The notes under the pieces are model-generated. The model worked only from the letters and a program-made list of their open reading frames with translations, had not been told where the DNA came from and made no database searches. DNA of 64,000 nt. It comes from Halocatena marina. GTDB taxonomy: Archaea; Halobacteriota; Halobacteria; Halobacteriales; Haloarculaceae. The translations under genes and the position numbers were made by a program. The stretch lies in contig NZ_CP109785.1 in the NCBI RefSeq assembly GCF_025913575.1, positions 3,348,001 to 3,412,000 of the forward strand, read 5' to 3'. This document shows, one piece after another, positions 55,025 to 64,000 of the stretch (positions are counted from its first letter, which is position 1; every line of letters starts with the position of its first letter).

Positions 55025-57865
55025 ATGACCGACTACGATCCCCACGCCATTGAGTCGAAATGGCGAGATCGGTGGAGTGAAGCGGGGAGTTACGAACCCG
55101 AACCGGACGAGGAAGAAGAACCGACGTTCATCACCGTCCCGTATCCGTATCCAAGTGGTGGAATGCACATCGGTCACGCCCGCACGTACACCGTCCCCGA
55201 CGTGTACGCTCGTTACCGACGGTTGCAGGGCGATTCCGTCCTCTTTCCTATCGCGTGGCACGTCACTGGAACACCAATCGTCGGAGCTGTCGAGCGGCTG
55301 AAAAAGGGCGAGGAACAACAGCTCGACGTTCTACAGAACACTTACGACGTACCGAGAGAGACCCTCAAAGACTTAGAAACCCCGATGGGCTTTGCCCGGT
55401 ACTTCATCGAGGAGCATTACAAGAAGAACATGAAGTCGCTGGGGCTGTCGATTGACTGGCGTCGTGAGTTCACCACCAACGACGAGCGCTACCAGCGATT
55501 CATCACGTGGCAGTACGAAACGCTAAACAATCGAGAGCTACTCGAAAAAGGTCTCCATCCCGTCAAGTACTGCTTGGAGCAGGAAAACGCCGTCACAACC
55601 CACGACATCTTGGAAGGTGAAGAGGCGGAGTTTCAGGAATACTCGCTGATCAAGTTCGAGTGGGATGAGACGGTTGTTCCAATGGCGACGCTCCGTCCCG
55701 AAACCGTCCGTGGCGTGACGAACGCCTACATCGATCCCGACGCTGCGTACGTCGAGGCACTGGTCGACGGCGAGGAGTGGATTGTCTCTGCGGAGGCCAC
55801 AGAAAAGCTCGATCATCAGTCTCGTTCGATCGAGATCGTCGAGGAATTCACGGGAGAGAAGCTCGTGGGCGAGCACGTCACGAACCCAGTCACGGGCGAG
55901 TCAGTACTCATATTGCCTGCGGGGTTTGTCGATTCAGACAACGCGACAGGTATCGTGATGAGCGTTCCTGCCCACAGTCCCGACGACTGGGTTGCTCTGA
56001 GAGAAGCCAAAGCCGACGAGGACCGTCTGCGCGAGTATGGCATCGATTCCGAGGAAGTGCAAGCAATCGAAGCCCGTCCAATCGCCGACGTCGATGAGTA
56101 CGGTGAAATTCCGGCGAAAGACGCTGTCGAGGACCATGGCATTGAATCGTCGGACGATCCAAAGCTGAAGGCGGTCACACAAGAGCTGTACAACCGCGAG
56201 TTCCACACGGGACGACTGAAGGAAATGTACGGCGAGTACGCTGGTGCAGTCATCAACGAGGTGCGCGAGGAACTCAAAGCAGACTACCAGCGTGAGGGTG
56301 ACTTCGATTCGATGTACGACTTCGCGGAGATGGTCATCTCACGCGCGGGTGGGAAAGTCATCGTCGCCGAACAAGACACGTGGTTCCTCCGGTACAACGA
56401 CGCGGATTGGAAGGAAAAAGCCCATCAGGCAGTCGCGGACTTGACGGCGATCCCCGAAAACACAAGAGAGCAGTACACTCACACCATCGACTGGTTACAA
56501 GAGTGGCCGTGCATCCGAAACTACGGACTCGGGACACCGCTCCCGATGGACGAGGATTTCATCATCGAACCGCTTTCGGATTCGACTATCTACATGGCCT
56601 ACTACACCATCGCGCACCGCCTGCGCGATGTCCCAGTCGAACAGCTCACCCACGAGTTCTTTGACACCTTATTCTACGGTCCAGAAGCAGTCCCAGAACC
56701 TGACGAGACGGCACTCGCGCTCCGCGAGGAATGGGACTACTGGTACCCGGTCGATGTCCGTTGTTCTGGGAACGACCTCATCTCGAATCATCTGACGTTC
56801 TACCTCTTTCACCACGCGGAGCTGTTTGAACAAGCGAACTGGCCACAGGGAATCACCATCATGGGCATGGGACTGCTCGAAGGACAGGCAATGTCCTCTT
56901 CGAAGGGACACGTCGTTCTCCCGAGCGAAGCCATCGAGAAGTACGGTGCGGATACAGTGCGGTTCTTCCTGCTCAACAGCGCAGAGCCGTGGCAGGATTA
57001 CGACTGGCGAGACGATCTCGTCGGAGACACCCGAGATCAGCTCGAACGGTTCTACAATCGTGCGCGCGAGATTATCGAAACGGATGCGCCTGAAACCGTC
57101 GAGCAAACAGATCTCGAACACATCGATCGCTGGCTGCTCTCGAAGCTCCAACGAACGATCGAAACGGCGACCGACGCGATGGAGGAGTTCGAGACACGTA
57201 AGGCGAGCCAAGCCGCCTTTTATGGCTTTGAAGAGGACCTACGGTGGTATCGACGGCGGACCGACAGCGACCGACCCGGCGCGCGCTGGACGCTCCGAAA
57301 GGTTCTCGAAACACGGCTACAGCTACTCTCCCCATTCATCCCGTTCCTCACGAACGAACTCCACGAGCAGCTGACCGGTGAATCGACGACCGACTGGCCC
57401 GACGTGGATCCAGCGTTCATCGAACAGACAACCGAAGTCGAAGAAACACTGATAGAACAGCTCACAGAGGACATTCACGATATCGTTGACGTTACCGGGA
57501 CGGACCCAGATCGAATCGCGGTCTACACGGCAGCCGACTGGAAGCAGGACGTGTTCGAACAGGTGCGGGAAACCGGCCCCAACGTCGGGCAGGTGATGAG
57601 TGCGGTAATGCAACAGCCCGAGTTGCGTGCGCGCGGCAACGAAGTGAATCAACTCGTACAGGATCTTATTGAACACGTTCGCGCGCGCGATGAAGCAACT
57701 CTCGAGGCGATGGAACGCCTCGACGAACAGGCAGTGTACGAAGACGCACGTGAGTTCTACGCACGCGAATTCGACGCCGACGTCGCTGTCGAAAACGAGG
57801 ACGAGACAGATAACGAACGAGCCGAAGACGCGCTCCCGTTCCGTCCCGCAATCCATCTCAGCTGA
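55025..57865 (+). CDS. leuS: Leucyl-tRNA synthetase, archaeal type
   Basis: 946 residues, the archaeal/eukaryal length. HIGH is at about residues 48-51 and the KMSKS equivalent is MSSSKG at about 622-627. LFPIAWHVTGTPIVGAVERL and the CP1 segment GIVMSVPAHSPDDWVAL (editing Asp present) are of the archaeal type. The C-terminus ends in FDADVAVE and LPFRPAIHLS. It is the likely main leucine-charging enzyme; the divergent bacterial-type gene upstream makes a second one. Confidence 0.95.
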   Translation: MTDYDPHAIESKWRDRWSEAGSYEPEPDEEEEPTFITVPYPYPSGGMHIGHARTYTVPDVYARYRRLQGDSVLFPIAWHVTGTPIVGAVERLKKGEEQQLDVLQNTYDVPRETLKDLETPMGFARYFIEEHYKKNMKSLGLSIDWRREFTTNDERYQRFITWQYETLNNRELLEKGLHPVKYCLEQENAVTTHDILEGEEAEFQEYSLIKFEWDETVVPMATLRPETVRGVTNAYIDPDAAYVEALVDGEEWIVSAEATEKLDHQSRSIEIVEEFTGEKLVGEHVTNPVTGESVLILPAGFVDSDNATGIVMSVPAHSPDDWVALREAKADEDRLREYGIDSEEVQAIEARPIADVDEYGEIPAKDAVEDHGIESSDDPKLKAVTQELYNREFHTGRLKEMYGEYAGAVINEVREELKADYQREGDFDSMYDFAEMVISRAGGKVIVAEQDTWFLRYNDADWKEKAHQAVADLTAIPENTREQYTHTIDWLQEWPCIRNYGLGTPLPMDEDFIIEPLSDSTIYMAYYTIAHRLRDVPVEQLTHEFFDTLFYGPEAVPEPDETALALREEWDYWYPVDVRCSGNDLISNHLTFYLFHHAELFEQANWPQGITIMGMGLLEGQAMSSSKGHVVLPSEAIEKYGADTVRFFLLNSAEPWQDYDWRDDLVGDTRDQLERFYNRAREIIETDAPETVEQTDLEHIDRWLLSKLQRTIETATDAMEEFETRKASQAAFYGFEEDLRWYRRRTDSDRPGARWTLRKVLETRLQLLSPFIPFLTNELHEQLTGESTTDWPDVDPAFIEQTTEVEETLIEQLTEDIHDIVDVTGTDPDRIAVYTAADWKQDVFEQVRETGPNVGQVMSAVMQQPELRARGNEVNQLVQDLIEHVRARDEATLEAMERLDEQAVYEDAREFYAREFDADVAVENEDETDNERAEDALPFRPAIHLS

Positions 57866-57934
57866 AGAGATTCAGACGAGAGATAGCGCGTGATCCGCGC
57901 AGAACGTTTTATTCCTTGCTTACCTACTACAAAT

Positions 57935-58144
57935 ATGAGCTCGAACGATGAGGGTGCAATACAGGAAGCAATGCGGACAGTAACGCCGGAGTATTTCGGT
58001 CGTCCGGACCGAGAGATGAACACGATTGGGTGGGGTGTCTTCCTCGGGTTGGTCGTTCTACTCCTTCCGATGCTCCCGTTCATGATTATCGTCTGGGTCA
58101 TCGCCCGGCTCACCGGTCACACAGAGCGCCGAATGCGAGCTTGA
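57935..58144 (+). CDS. Small haloarchaeal membrane protein (DUF7535-like)
   Basis: 69 residues from the ATG at 57935. A polar start (EAMRTVTPEYFGRPDREMNTIGWGVFLGL) leads to one long hydrophobic region (about 34-58) that could form one or two helices, and a basic tail. I recall this pattern from haloarchaeal DUF7535 proteins. Function unknown. It is convergent with the next gene. Confidence 0.7.
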   Translation: MSSNDEGAIQEAMRTVTPEYFGRPDREMNTIGWGVFLGLVVLLLPMLPFMIIVWVIARLTGHTERRMRA

Positions 58145-58167
58145 ACCAGCGTCACGTCGTGAAAACG

Positions 58168-59163
58168 CTACTGCACGTCGGACTCGACGAGATCGAACGG
58201 CGATCCATTATTGTTCTCTGTTGCGTGTTCGTAGACCACGTGTGCAGTAGCGACATCCTGAATTGCGAGACCAGTGCTGTCGAACACTGAGATGCCTGTC
58301 TCAGCGGTGCGTCCATTTGTCTTTCCGACGACGATCTCACCGAGGGCAGCGTGAATGTCCTCTCTGGTCAGGACACCCTCTTTCCACGGAACGTTTATCT
58401 CCCCAGAGTGGGTCGTCTGTTCGAAATCGTCGATGACGAGCGTCGAATCGAGAAGAAGCTGATCCGTGAGCTCATGTTTCCCTTCTGCATCCGCACCCAT
58501 CGCATTGATGTGGGTGTGCTCGCTCACCATTTTTCGCTCGACGATCGGATCTTCGACGGGTGTGACCGTCGAAAGAACATCACAGGCAGCAGCGTCAGCG
58601 ACTGAGCCCGGGTGGACTTCGAACGCATCACTAAACCGCTCGATGAACCGCGCAACGCGCTCTTCGTCGAGGTCGCTGACAACGACCTTCTCGATGGGCC
58701 TCACTTCAGCGATGGCTTCGAGTTGCGTGTACGACTGAACGCCTGCACCGATGATACCGAGACTGGTCGCGTCTTCGATGGCGAGTGCATCAGTTGCGAC
58801 GGCAGCCGCTGCGCCCGTCCGAAGGCGAGTCAGGGCAGTCCCATCCATGATCGCAAGCGGGAAGGCGTTCTTTGGATCCGAGTAGATCATTGTCCCCAGC
58901 ACGGTGGGAAGATCGTACTGCTCGACGTTGTCGAGGTGAACGTTGACCCACTTGATCCCGGCGGCGTCCCACTCGCCGGCGTCGAGATAGGCCGGCATCG
59001 AGCGGAAGTCGCCGTTGTACCGCTCTAAATCGATGTACGATTTCGCAGGCATCTGTGCATCACCGCGCTCGTAGGCGGCAAACGCATCCGAAACGGCCCC
59101 AATGACGTCCGGCATTTTCGCGTTCGTCTCGACAGCATCGTGGTTCAACAGCAGCGTCTGCAT
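58168..59163 (-). CDS. Ornithine cyclodeaminase/mu-crystallin family protein
   Basis: 331 residues. The Rossmann motif GIIGAGVQSYTQLEAI (about residue 135) and LTRLRTGAAAAVATDALA are typical of the OCD/AlaDH family. Members include ornithine cyclodeaminase, archaeal alanine dehydrogenase and ketimine reductases, all NAD(P)-dependent. The sequence does not decide between them; in archaea alanine dehydrogenase is a real option. Confidence 0.88.
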   Translation of the reverse strand: MQTLLLNHDAVETNAKMPDVIGAVSDAFAAYERGDAQMPAKSYIDLERYNGDFRSMPAYLDAGEWDAAGIKWVNVHLDNVEQYDLPTVLGTMIYSDPKNAFPLAIMDGTALTRLRTGAAAAVATDALAIEDATSLGIIGAGVQSYTQLEAIAEVRPIEKVVVSDLDEERVARFIERFSDAFEVHPGSVADAAACDVLSTVTPVEDPIVERKMVSEHTHINAMGADAEGKHELTDQLLLDSTLVIDDFEQTTHSGEINVPWKEGVLTREDIHAALGEIVVGKTNGRTAETGISVFDSTGLAIQDVATAHVVYEHATENNNGSPFDLVESDVQ

Positions 59164-59339
59164 GACGGCAATTCTTGCGCGAGGGTACTAAACCCATCCG
59201 AACCACCGTCACCCAAACGCTCAGCTCCGTGCAGTTGTCGTTCAAACAGAGCGCTGTCGTCGTATCTGAGCAACAATCCACTGCGAGATGATTTAGTGAG
59301 ACAAAAAAGATTTAACAGAGCTTGAGATGGAATTTAAAT

Positions 59340-60221
59340 GTGCGCTCTCTTCCATCGATCGCGCTTGCCATCCTTCTCGTCATCGCAGGATGCAACAGTC
59401 CTCTTATCGCTGGGAAGGATCCACGTCACATACCGGTGACGCCTGCCGATGTTCCACCGAATTCTGATCGGGGAACGCTCGCACCGGGAGTAACACAGAC
59501 CGATATTGTACGACCAAAATCACTTATCGATGCACACAGAGAGGTTTTGGAGAACAGATCGGTGACCGTCGAACAAACGACCCGCTCAGTTGCAGCCAAT
59601 GGGACGATCTTGACCCAAGTTGCTGGGACAGATCGGTATGGTCCAAATCGAACCAGCTACAATCTCACGACGAACGTTACAGAGACTCGTAGCGTCGATT
59701 CGTCGGGAATCGACCGAATCGCCGAATGGTCCGACGGCGAGACACAGTACCGAATGGTGAAGTGGAACGACACGACGACGTACAGACCCGCGTATCCGAC
59801 GCTACAGATAACTCATCAAATTCATTCTATCCTAAGCATATTCAACAAAACGGATGTTGTTGAGGTGGAGAACGTATCGACAGAGAACGGACTCCATCGA
59901 TATGCCGTACAGGGTAAGCTGTGGTTCCCGAACTCACGGAAAACAAGTGACGAGCGTGCGATGAGAACAACGGGGGACGTATTAGCAGTCATCGACGAGC
60001 GCGGTTTTGTCCGCAAATATCGATCTGAAATCCGATATCAACAAAACAACAGTACGATTCGGATCGTACAGACAATCCACTACTCCAATCTTGGAACCAC
60101 GACTATCGACCGACCGGTGTGGGTAGACACGGCAGTCAACGCGACAGAACCCACGAACGAGAACCGGCACCAGTGGACAATGAAAAACAATACTAGTTCA
60201 AAGACTGCACTGAGTCAATAG
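59340..60221 (+). CDS. Secreted lipoprotein (DUF7537-like)
   Basis: 293 residues from the GTG at 59340; a TTG at 59322 is in frame. The signal peptide ends in the lipobox LVIAGC, so the mature protein should start with a lipidated Cys on the cell surface. The body is Thr/Asn-rich with many N-glycosylation sequons (NRS, NGT, NRT, NLT, NVT, NDT). It resembles haloarchaeal DUF7537-type lipoproteins. A TTTAAC run lies about 28 bases before the GTG. Confidence 0.78.
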   Translation: MRSLPSIALAILLVIAGCNSPLIAGKDPRHIPVTPADVPPNSDRGTLAPGVTQTDIVRPKSLIDAHREVLENRSVTVEQTTRSVAANGTILTQVAGTDRYGPNRTSYNLTTNVTETRSVDSSGIDRIAEWSDGETQYRMVKWNDTTTYRPAYPTLQITHQIHSILSIFNKTDVVEVENVSTENGLHRYAVQGKLWFPNSRKTSDERAMRTTGDVLAVIDERGFVRKYRSEIRYQQNNSTIRIVQTIHYSNLGTTTIDRPVWVDTAVNATEPTNENRHQWTMKNNTSSKTALSQ

Positions 60222-60332
60222 AGTGGATCGATGACCGTTCTCTCAGCGGCAAACTGTAGGTCGCACGTCTGATTTCTGGTCACTCCCGCTACGATAAATG
60301 GATCGAATCGAGTTCTTGTCTGGCGCCGACAG

Positions 60333-62006
60333 TTACATCGCGCCGCCCATGCCACCCATGCCGCCCATGCCACCCATGCCGCCAGGTGCACCACCCGGGC
60401 CACCTGCGTCCTCTCCTCCTTCGGTGGAGAGGTCGCCGGCCGAGATGATGTCGTCAATCTTGAGCACGAGATTGGCGGCTTCGGTTGCACTCGCGAGTGC
60501 CTGTTCTTTCGCGTGAGCGGGTTCGACGATTCCCGCCTCGAACGTGTCCTCGATGCTGCCACCGAAGACGTTCAGTCCTGCGCGAGCGTCGCCGTCCTCG
60601 TGGGCCGAGCGGAGATCGACCAACGTGTCGATGGAGTCGATCCCTGCATTCTCGGCGAGTACACGGGGGATGAGTTCGAGTGAGTCGGCAAACGCCTCAA
60701 CAGCGAGCTGCTCGCGGCCGGAGACACTGTCAGCGTAGTCACGCAGACGGCTTGCGAGCTCGACTTCGATGGCTCCTCCTCCGGCGAGAACGCGTCCGTC
60801 GGCAACGGTCTGGGAGACGACATCGAGCGCGTCAGTGAGACCGCGTTCGAGTTCATCAGCAACGTGCTCGGTCGAACCACGCAGAAGCAGTGTGACGCCG
60901 TGGGACTCCTCTCCCTCGCTCTCGACGTAGAACAGTTCGTCGTCTCCGTCACGTCGGATCGTGGCTGCACCGAGGTCGTCCTCGGTTGCGGTATCGAGAT
61001 CGCTCACGATACGCGCGCCAGTGATCTCTTTGAGGAAGCCGATGTCGGATTTCTTCACGCGGCGAGCCGCGAGAATTCCTTCTTTTGCGAGATAGTGCTG
61101 AGCGAGGTCGTCGATACCCTTCTGGCAGAAGACGACGTTCGCACCGCTGTCGACGATCTGTTCGACTTTCTCCTTGAGACGTGCCTCCTCTTTGTCCAAG
61201 AACTGCTGAAGCTGGTCGGGACTGTCGACACTGAGCTGGGTGTCAACTTCCGCTTCCTCGACTTCGATTGGCTCATCGATGAGCAGGATTTCTGCGTCGT
61301 CGATGTCGGTCTGCATGTCGGGGTGGACCGGATCCTTGCTAATGACAGCGCCGTTGAGTAGCTCAGATTCACCAGCAGAACGGCCGGTCTGGGTCTCGAT
61401 ATTTACGTATTCGAGATCGACGATGGTGTCGTCTTCGGGTCCTTCGACCGACACTGCCCCGATGGCATCAACGATGAGCTGACTGAGTAGCTCTTTGTTG
61501 AGCTCTGCTCCTTTGCCAGTCATCGAGGTTTCAGCGACCTTTCGCAAGAGTTCCTCGTCGTCAGCGTCGACTTCCTCTGCGATGTTGTCGACTTCCGCTC
61601 GTGCCTTCTCGCTGGCCAAATTGAATCCGCGGATCACGGCGGTCGGATGAATGTCTTGCTCGATAAGGTCCTCCGATTGTTTCAGGAGCTCGCCCGCAAT
61701 AGCCACTGCAGTGGTTGTGCCGTCGCCGGCTTCGTCTTCCTGTGTCTCCGCGACCTCGATGATCATCTCCGCAGTCGGGTTGTCGATGTCCATCTCCTGT
61801 AGGATGGTAACACCGTCGTTTGTGACGGTGACGTCGCCCATCGAGGAAACGAGCATCTTGTCCATTCCCTTTGGTCCGAGCGTCGAGCGGACAGCCTCCG
61901 CCACCGCCCGCGCCGCAGAGATATTGTGCGACTGTGCATCGCGGTCTTTGACGCGCTGGGCATCATCACCGAGGATAACCATCGGTTGACCCATTTGCTG
62001 ACTCAT
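60333..62006 (-). CDS. thsA: Thermosome subunit (group II chaperonin)
   Basis: 557 residues from the ATG at 62006. ATPase motifs are [22 protein letters not shown] and VTNDGVTIL near the N-terminus; [14 protein letters not shown] lies in the C-terminal half. The apical domain follows the archaeal pattern. The C-terminus is a Gly-Met tail ([16 protein letters not shown]) that points into the folding chamber. It refolds proteins with ATP. Confidence 0.96.
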   Translation of the reverse strand: MSQQMGQPMVILGDDAQRVKDRDAQSHNISAARAVAEAVRSTLGPKGMDKMLVSSMGDVTVTNDGVTILQEMDIDNPTAEMIIEVAETQEDEAGDGTTTAVAIAGELLKQSEDLIEQDIHPTAVIRGFNLASEKARAEVDNIAEEVDADDEELLRKVAETSMTGKGAELNKELLSQLIVDAIGAVSVEGPEDDTIVDLEYVNIETQTGRSAGESELLNGAVISKDPVHPDMQTDIDDAEILLIDEPIEVEEAEVDTQLSVDSPDQLQQFLDKEEARLKEKVEQIVDSGANVVFCQKGIDDLAQHYLAKEGILAARRVKKSDIGFLKEITGARIVSDLDTATEDDLGAATIRRDGDDELFYVESEGEESHGVTLLLRGSTEHVADELERGLTDALDVVSQTVADGRVLAGGGAIEVELASRLRDYADSVSGREQLAVEAFADSLELIPRVLAENAGIDSIDTLVDLRSAHEDGDARAGLNVFGGSIEDTFEAGIVEPAHAKEQALASATEAANLVLKIDDIISAGDLSTEGGEDAGGPGGAPGGMGGMGGMGGMGGAM

Positions 62007-62032
62007 GATCAATCCAATCGTTGTTTGCGATT

Positions 62033-62043
62033 CTATATAAAAG
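62033..62043 (-). promoter_or_regulatory. TATA box of the thermosome gene
   Basis: On the minus strand the run CTTTTATATAG is centred about 32 bases upstream of the ATG at 62006. The spacing fits a very short or absent leader, as known for haloarchaeal heat-shock genes. Confidence 0.65.
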
Positions 62044-62294
62044 TATGTGGTTCGTGGAGATAGAAGATAACACATACCATACAGCAACAGCAGGACAAAC
62101 CACGTGAGAAAGACGGCTCTCGACGCGTAATCAGCTGGTAGACAAGAGCCGATAGCAGCGAAAGTGAAGCCATCGGACGACGAGATTTATATACATACTC
62201 GTGAATTCTCTGGCCTCTCGTAACGCCAGCCACTGCTCCGAGAAGAGCGCTTGACAATCCACGATCACAGATGCGAGACAACAGTAACAGGAAG

Positions 62295-62375
62295 CGCCGG
62301 GACAGGGATTTGAACCCTGGATCCCAGAGGGAACACGCTTTCCAGGCGTGCGCCTTACCACTCGGCCATCCCGGC
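62295..62375 (-). tRNA. tRNA-Ser (GGA anticodon)
   Basis: An 81-base class II tRNA read on the minus strand. The acceptor stem pairs GCCGGGA with TCCCGGC, discriminator G. The D arm begins TGGCCGAGTGGTAAGGC. The anticodon loop CTGGAAA contains GGA for UCC/UCU. A variable arm (TTCCCTCTGGGAT) and a T arm with GGTTCAAATCC follow. No intron and no encoded CCA. Confidence 0.95.
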
Positions 62376-62459
62376 TTACTCGGTTCTAGCCCGACCTCAG
62401 GTTAAGTCCTTTCGTTATCCACGGGCAGATCACCGTCCGGTGTCTCACTTAGCCACGAT

Positions 62460-63278
62460 TCACAATGTATCTGTCTGCTCTTCCAACTGACGAATGGTGT
62501 CCGCATCGATCAGTGATGCAGCGTGTTTGTATTCGTTGTATATCTGCTTGGCCCAACCAACCGCTTGATCAGTATCGTTCTGAACGATTCCACTGAGCCC
62601 ATTATCGGCGTAGATAGCCAATACGACAGTATGTGACCTATCTTCCCGTTCGAACAGGGCAATTCCGAACGTCGGTAGTGTTGCAGCCTCGTAGACTGTG
62701 AATAGGTCGATTTTGAGCGCTTCGATAATCCACTCTGAGTACATCGATACCAATCCTTCCAAGATTTGGGATGTGATGATAAACTCAAAATCAAGGTCGC
62801 CCCGCACGACTTGCTCGTAACTGGTTGTCACATACTGATCGTGCATAACCGGCGTGAATCCGCGGACAGAACGAGCTTCAGTTAGCAACTCGAGAATTTG
62901 GCGCGTTGGCTTCTCTGGAAGGTGAGGTTCCGGAAGAACGACATCGGCCCCGTCGAAGATGACATACTCACCGTGCTCTCCCGTCGGAAGCGAAGTCTGC
63001 ATCGCCTGTGCCTGATAAATCGTATCGAGCGTATTCATATACGACGTTCGGAACTCTAACAAGAGAGAACCGAATGCTGTCAAACGGTATCCTTCTGACG
63101 TTCGTTCAATGAGCTCGACTGTCTCAAGATCAGCAACACCTCTATCTACTGTCGATCTGGAAATACCTAGCTCTGAACACAATTCCGGCTTTGTTAGGGA
63201 AACGTCCTGAAGATGTGGAAGCCATTTGTGACGCTTCCGCAACACTTCAGCAACGTCTGCAGAGGACGAAGAAGGCAT
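62460..63278 (-). CDS. HTH transcriptional regulator (FilR1/DUF1724-like)
   Basis: 272 residues. An N-terminal winged helix (SLTKPELCSELGISRSTVDRGVADLETVELIERTSEGYRLT) is followed by a large domain with LPEPHLPEKPTRQILELLTEARSVRGFTPVMHDQY, as in haloarchaeal regulators with a FilR1-type middle domain. The target and the ligand are unknown. It stands alone. Confidence 0.85.
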   Translation of the reverse strand: MPSSSSADVAEVLRKRHKWLPHLQDVSLTKPELCSELGISRSTVDRGVADLETVELIERTSEGYRLTAFGSLLLEFRTSYMNTLDTIYQAQAMQTSLPTGEHGEYVIFDGADVVLPEPHLPEKPTRQILELLTEARSVRGFTPVMHDQYVTTSYEQVVRGDLDFEFIITSQILEGLVSMYSEWIIEALKIDLFTVYEAATLPTFGIALFEREDRSHTVVLAIYADNGLSGIVQNDTDQAVGWAKQIYNEYKHAASLIDADTIRQLEEQTDTL

Positions 63279-63492
63279 AAACGGGAACTCTGGTTAGGCA
63301 ACAAAAAATTTACTGGTACATGACTGCTCATATAAGGTCAATTGTATCAATACTATCTTTTCTATCGTTACATTCTGAACTATCTCATACGTCGAGCCAA
63401 CAAAAGTATACAATAACTGTCAGTCAGTGAGTTTGCTGCTTCGGCGACCCCTACCATTCAAATGATTGAGTTCATATATATTAGCGGATTTG

Positions 63493-64000
63493 TTAAGATA
63501 CAAACCAATCTATGGCGATCTGATAGCCGATCTCTTCCGAAGGCCAGTAATCGTCAGTATTCTCGCGTTCGGAGATCCGGTGATCGAGACGAATTTTAGT
63601 TGATGAAACTCGCTCAGTAGTAATCTCGAAGACAGTTGCAGCGTTGGTCCCGTCCACCGGACTTGGGGAGGGATCGATGAGCGCTGCAACTGGAGAGGTC
63701 TCACGATTGACCGCACGTCCGAAGATCGGGTATGTCTTCCCGATCTTCGGATAGTAGGCTTCGAATGCGACGATTTCCCACGCAGAACGTCCCGAATTGA
63801 CGTGGGCAGCGATGGTGTACTGCGCTGGTGACGGTTGGCACCCACCGTATTTTTCAAGAAGAGCAGCGGTCTGTTTGTACTTCTCTAGCTGTTGGACCGC
63901 TTCGATGGTTTGTTCGGCGTCAGATGCTGTCAGCTGAGTAATCTCAATATCTGTTATGGATTCTGTATCCGTCGTCTCATCTGCTGCCCCCAGAACGTGA
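63493..64000 (-). CDS. Unknown protein, 5' end outside the window
   Basis: The open frame enters from the right edge (last complete codon at 63997-63999) and stops with TAA at 63495-63493, giving at least 168 residues. Contents: LTASDAEQTIEAVQQLEKYKQTAALLEKYGG, then a beta-rich region with FEAYYPKIGKTYPIFGRAVNRE and the end IGYQIAIDWFVS. No motif or family is recognised. Confidence 0.55.
   Translation of the reverse strand, partial: HVLGAADETTDTESITDIEITQLTASDAEQTIEAVQQLEKYKQTAALLEKYGGCQPSPAQYTIAAHVNSGRSAWEIVAFEAYYPKIGKTYPIFGRAVNRETSPVAALIDPSPSPVDGTNAATVFEITTERVSSTKIRLDHRISERENTDDYWPSEEIGYQIAIDWFVS

Noticed and set aside
54851..55318. N-terminal extension of GGGP synthase
   Set aside because: It runs antisense over the start of the archaeal-type leuS and has no conserved sequence; synthase homology begins at 54850.
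60298..60516. Pro-Met repeat protein (PPMPPMPP) on the plus strand
   Set aside because: It is the antisense reading of the thermosome Gly-Met tail.

Overview
The window is a piece of a haloarchaeal (class Halobacteria) main chromosome. The evidence is the strongly acidic proteins, the archaeal informational genes (TiaS, DNA polymerase D small subunit, Orc1/Cdc6, thermosome, geranylgeranylglyceryl phosphate synthase), TATA-type promoters with short or absent leaders, and many haloarchaea-only families. I cannot name the genus. Base composition looks lower in G+C than in many haloarchaea.

Layout. 1-3366: end of pyrD, then pheT and pheS on the minus strand. 3600-13300: a housekeeping stretch with an aspartoacylase-family protein overlapping a threonine-synthase-like enzyme, tiaS, an HTH regulator, SpoOM, a glutaredoxin, GfcR, pyrE, a methyltransferase and a HIT hydrolase. 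13470-22600: small membrane proteins, two divergent sulfurtransferases, cytochrome oxidase subunit I, a rubrerythrin-like protein, two haloarchaeal proteins of unknown function and a MATE exporter. 22700-30750: the replication island, with oapC-oapB-oapA (oapA carries an intein in its P-loop), an AT-rich replication origin with origin recognition boxes (ORBs), orc1, a signal peptidase and the polymerase D small subunit. 30775-39208: a GNAT protein, aspartate kinase, a metallophosphoesterase and a complete 2-oxoacid dehydrogenase operon (E1 alpha, E1 beta, E2, E3). 39365-41340: a protein made of a perfect-register tandem duplication, RNA polymerase subunit epsilon between two copies of a 44-bp repeat, and an unknown ORF.

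41500-48560 is the accessory part. A minus-strand operon encodes a membrane-anchored wHTH regulator, a small exported protein, an ER-type signal peptidase and a DUF5305 protein. Divergent from it are two exported DUF1102-type proteins. The second is fused to a pre-toxin-like hydrophobic module, about eight 26-residue repeats and a basic C-terminus, and is followed by two small AT-rich membrane-protein genes. I read this as a candidate surface-fibre export system that has acquired a polymorphic-toxin-like effector. It is the best candidate for something undescribed here.

48700-64000: a multi-pass membrane protein, prephenate dehydratase, Hsp20, two different leucyl-tRNA synthetases (one with a bacterial-type core, one archaeal-type) on either side of GGGP synthase, an ornithine cyclodeaminase-family protein, a lipoprotein, a thermosome subunit, tRNA-Ser(GGA), an HTH regulator and a partial unknown gene.

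Protein families were assigned by reading motifs; no database search was run.
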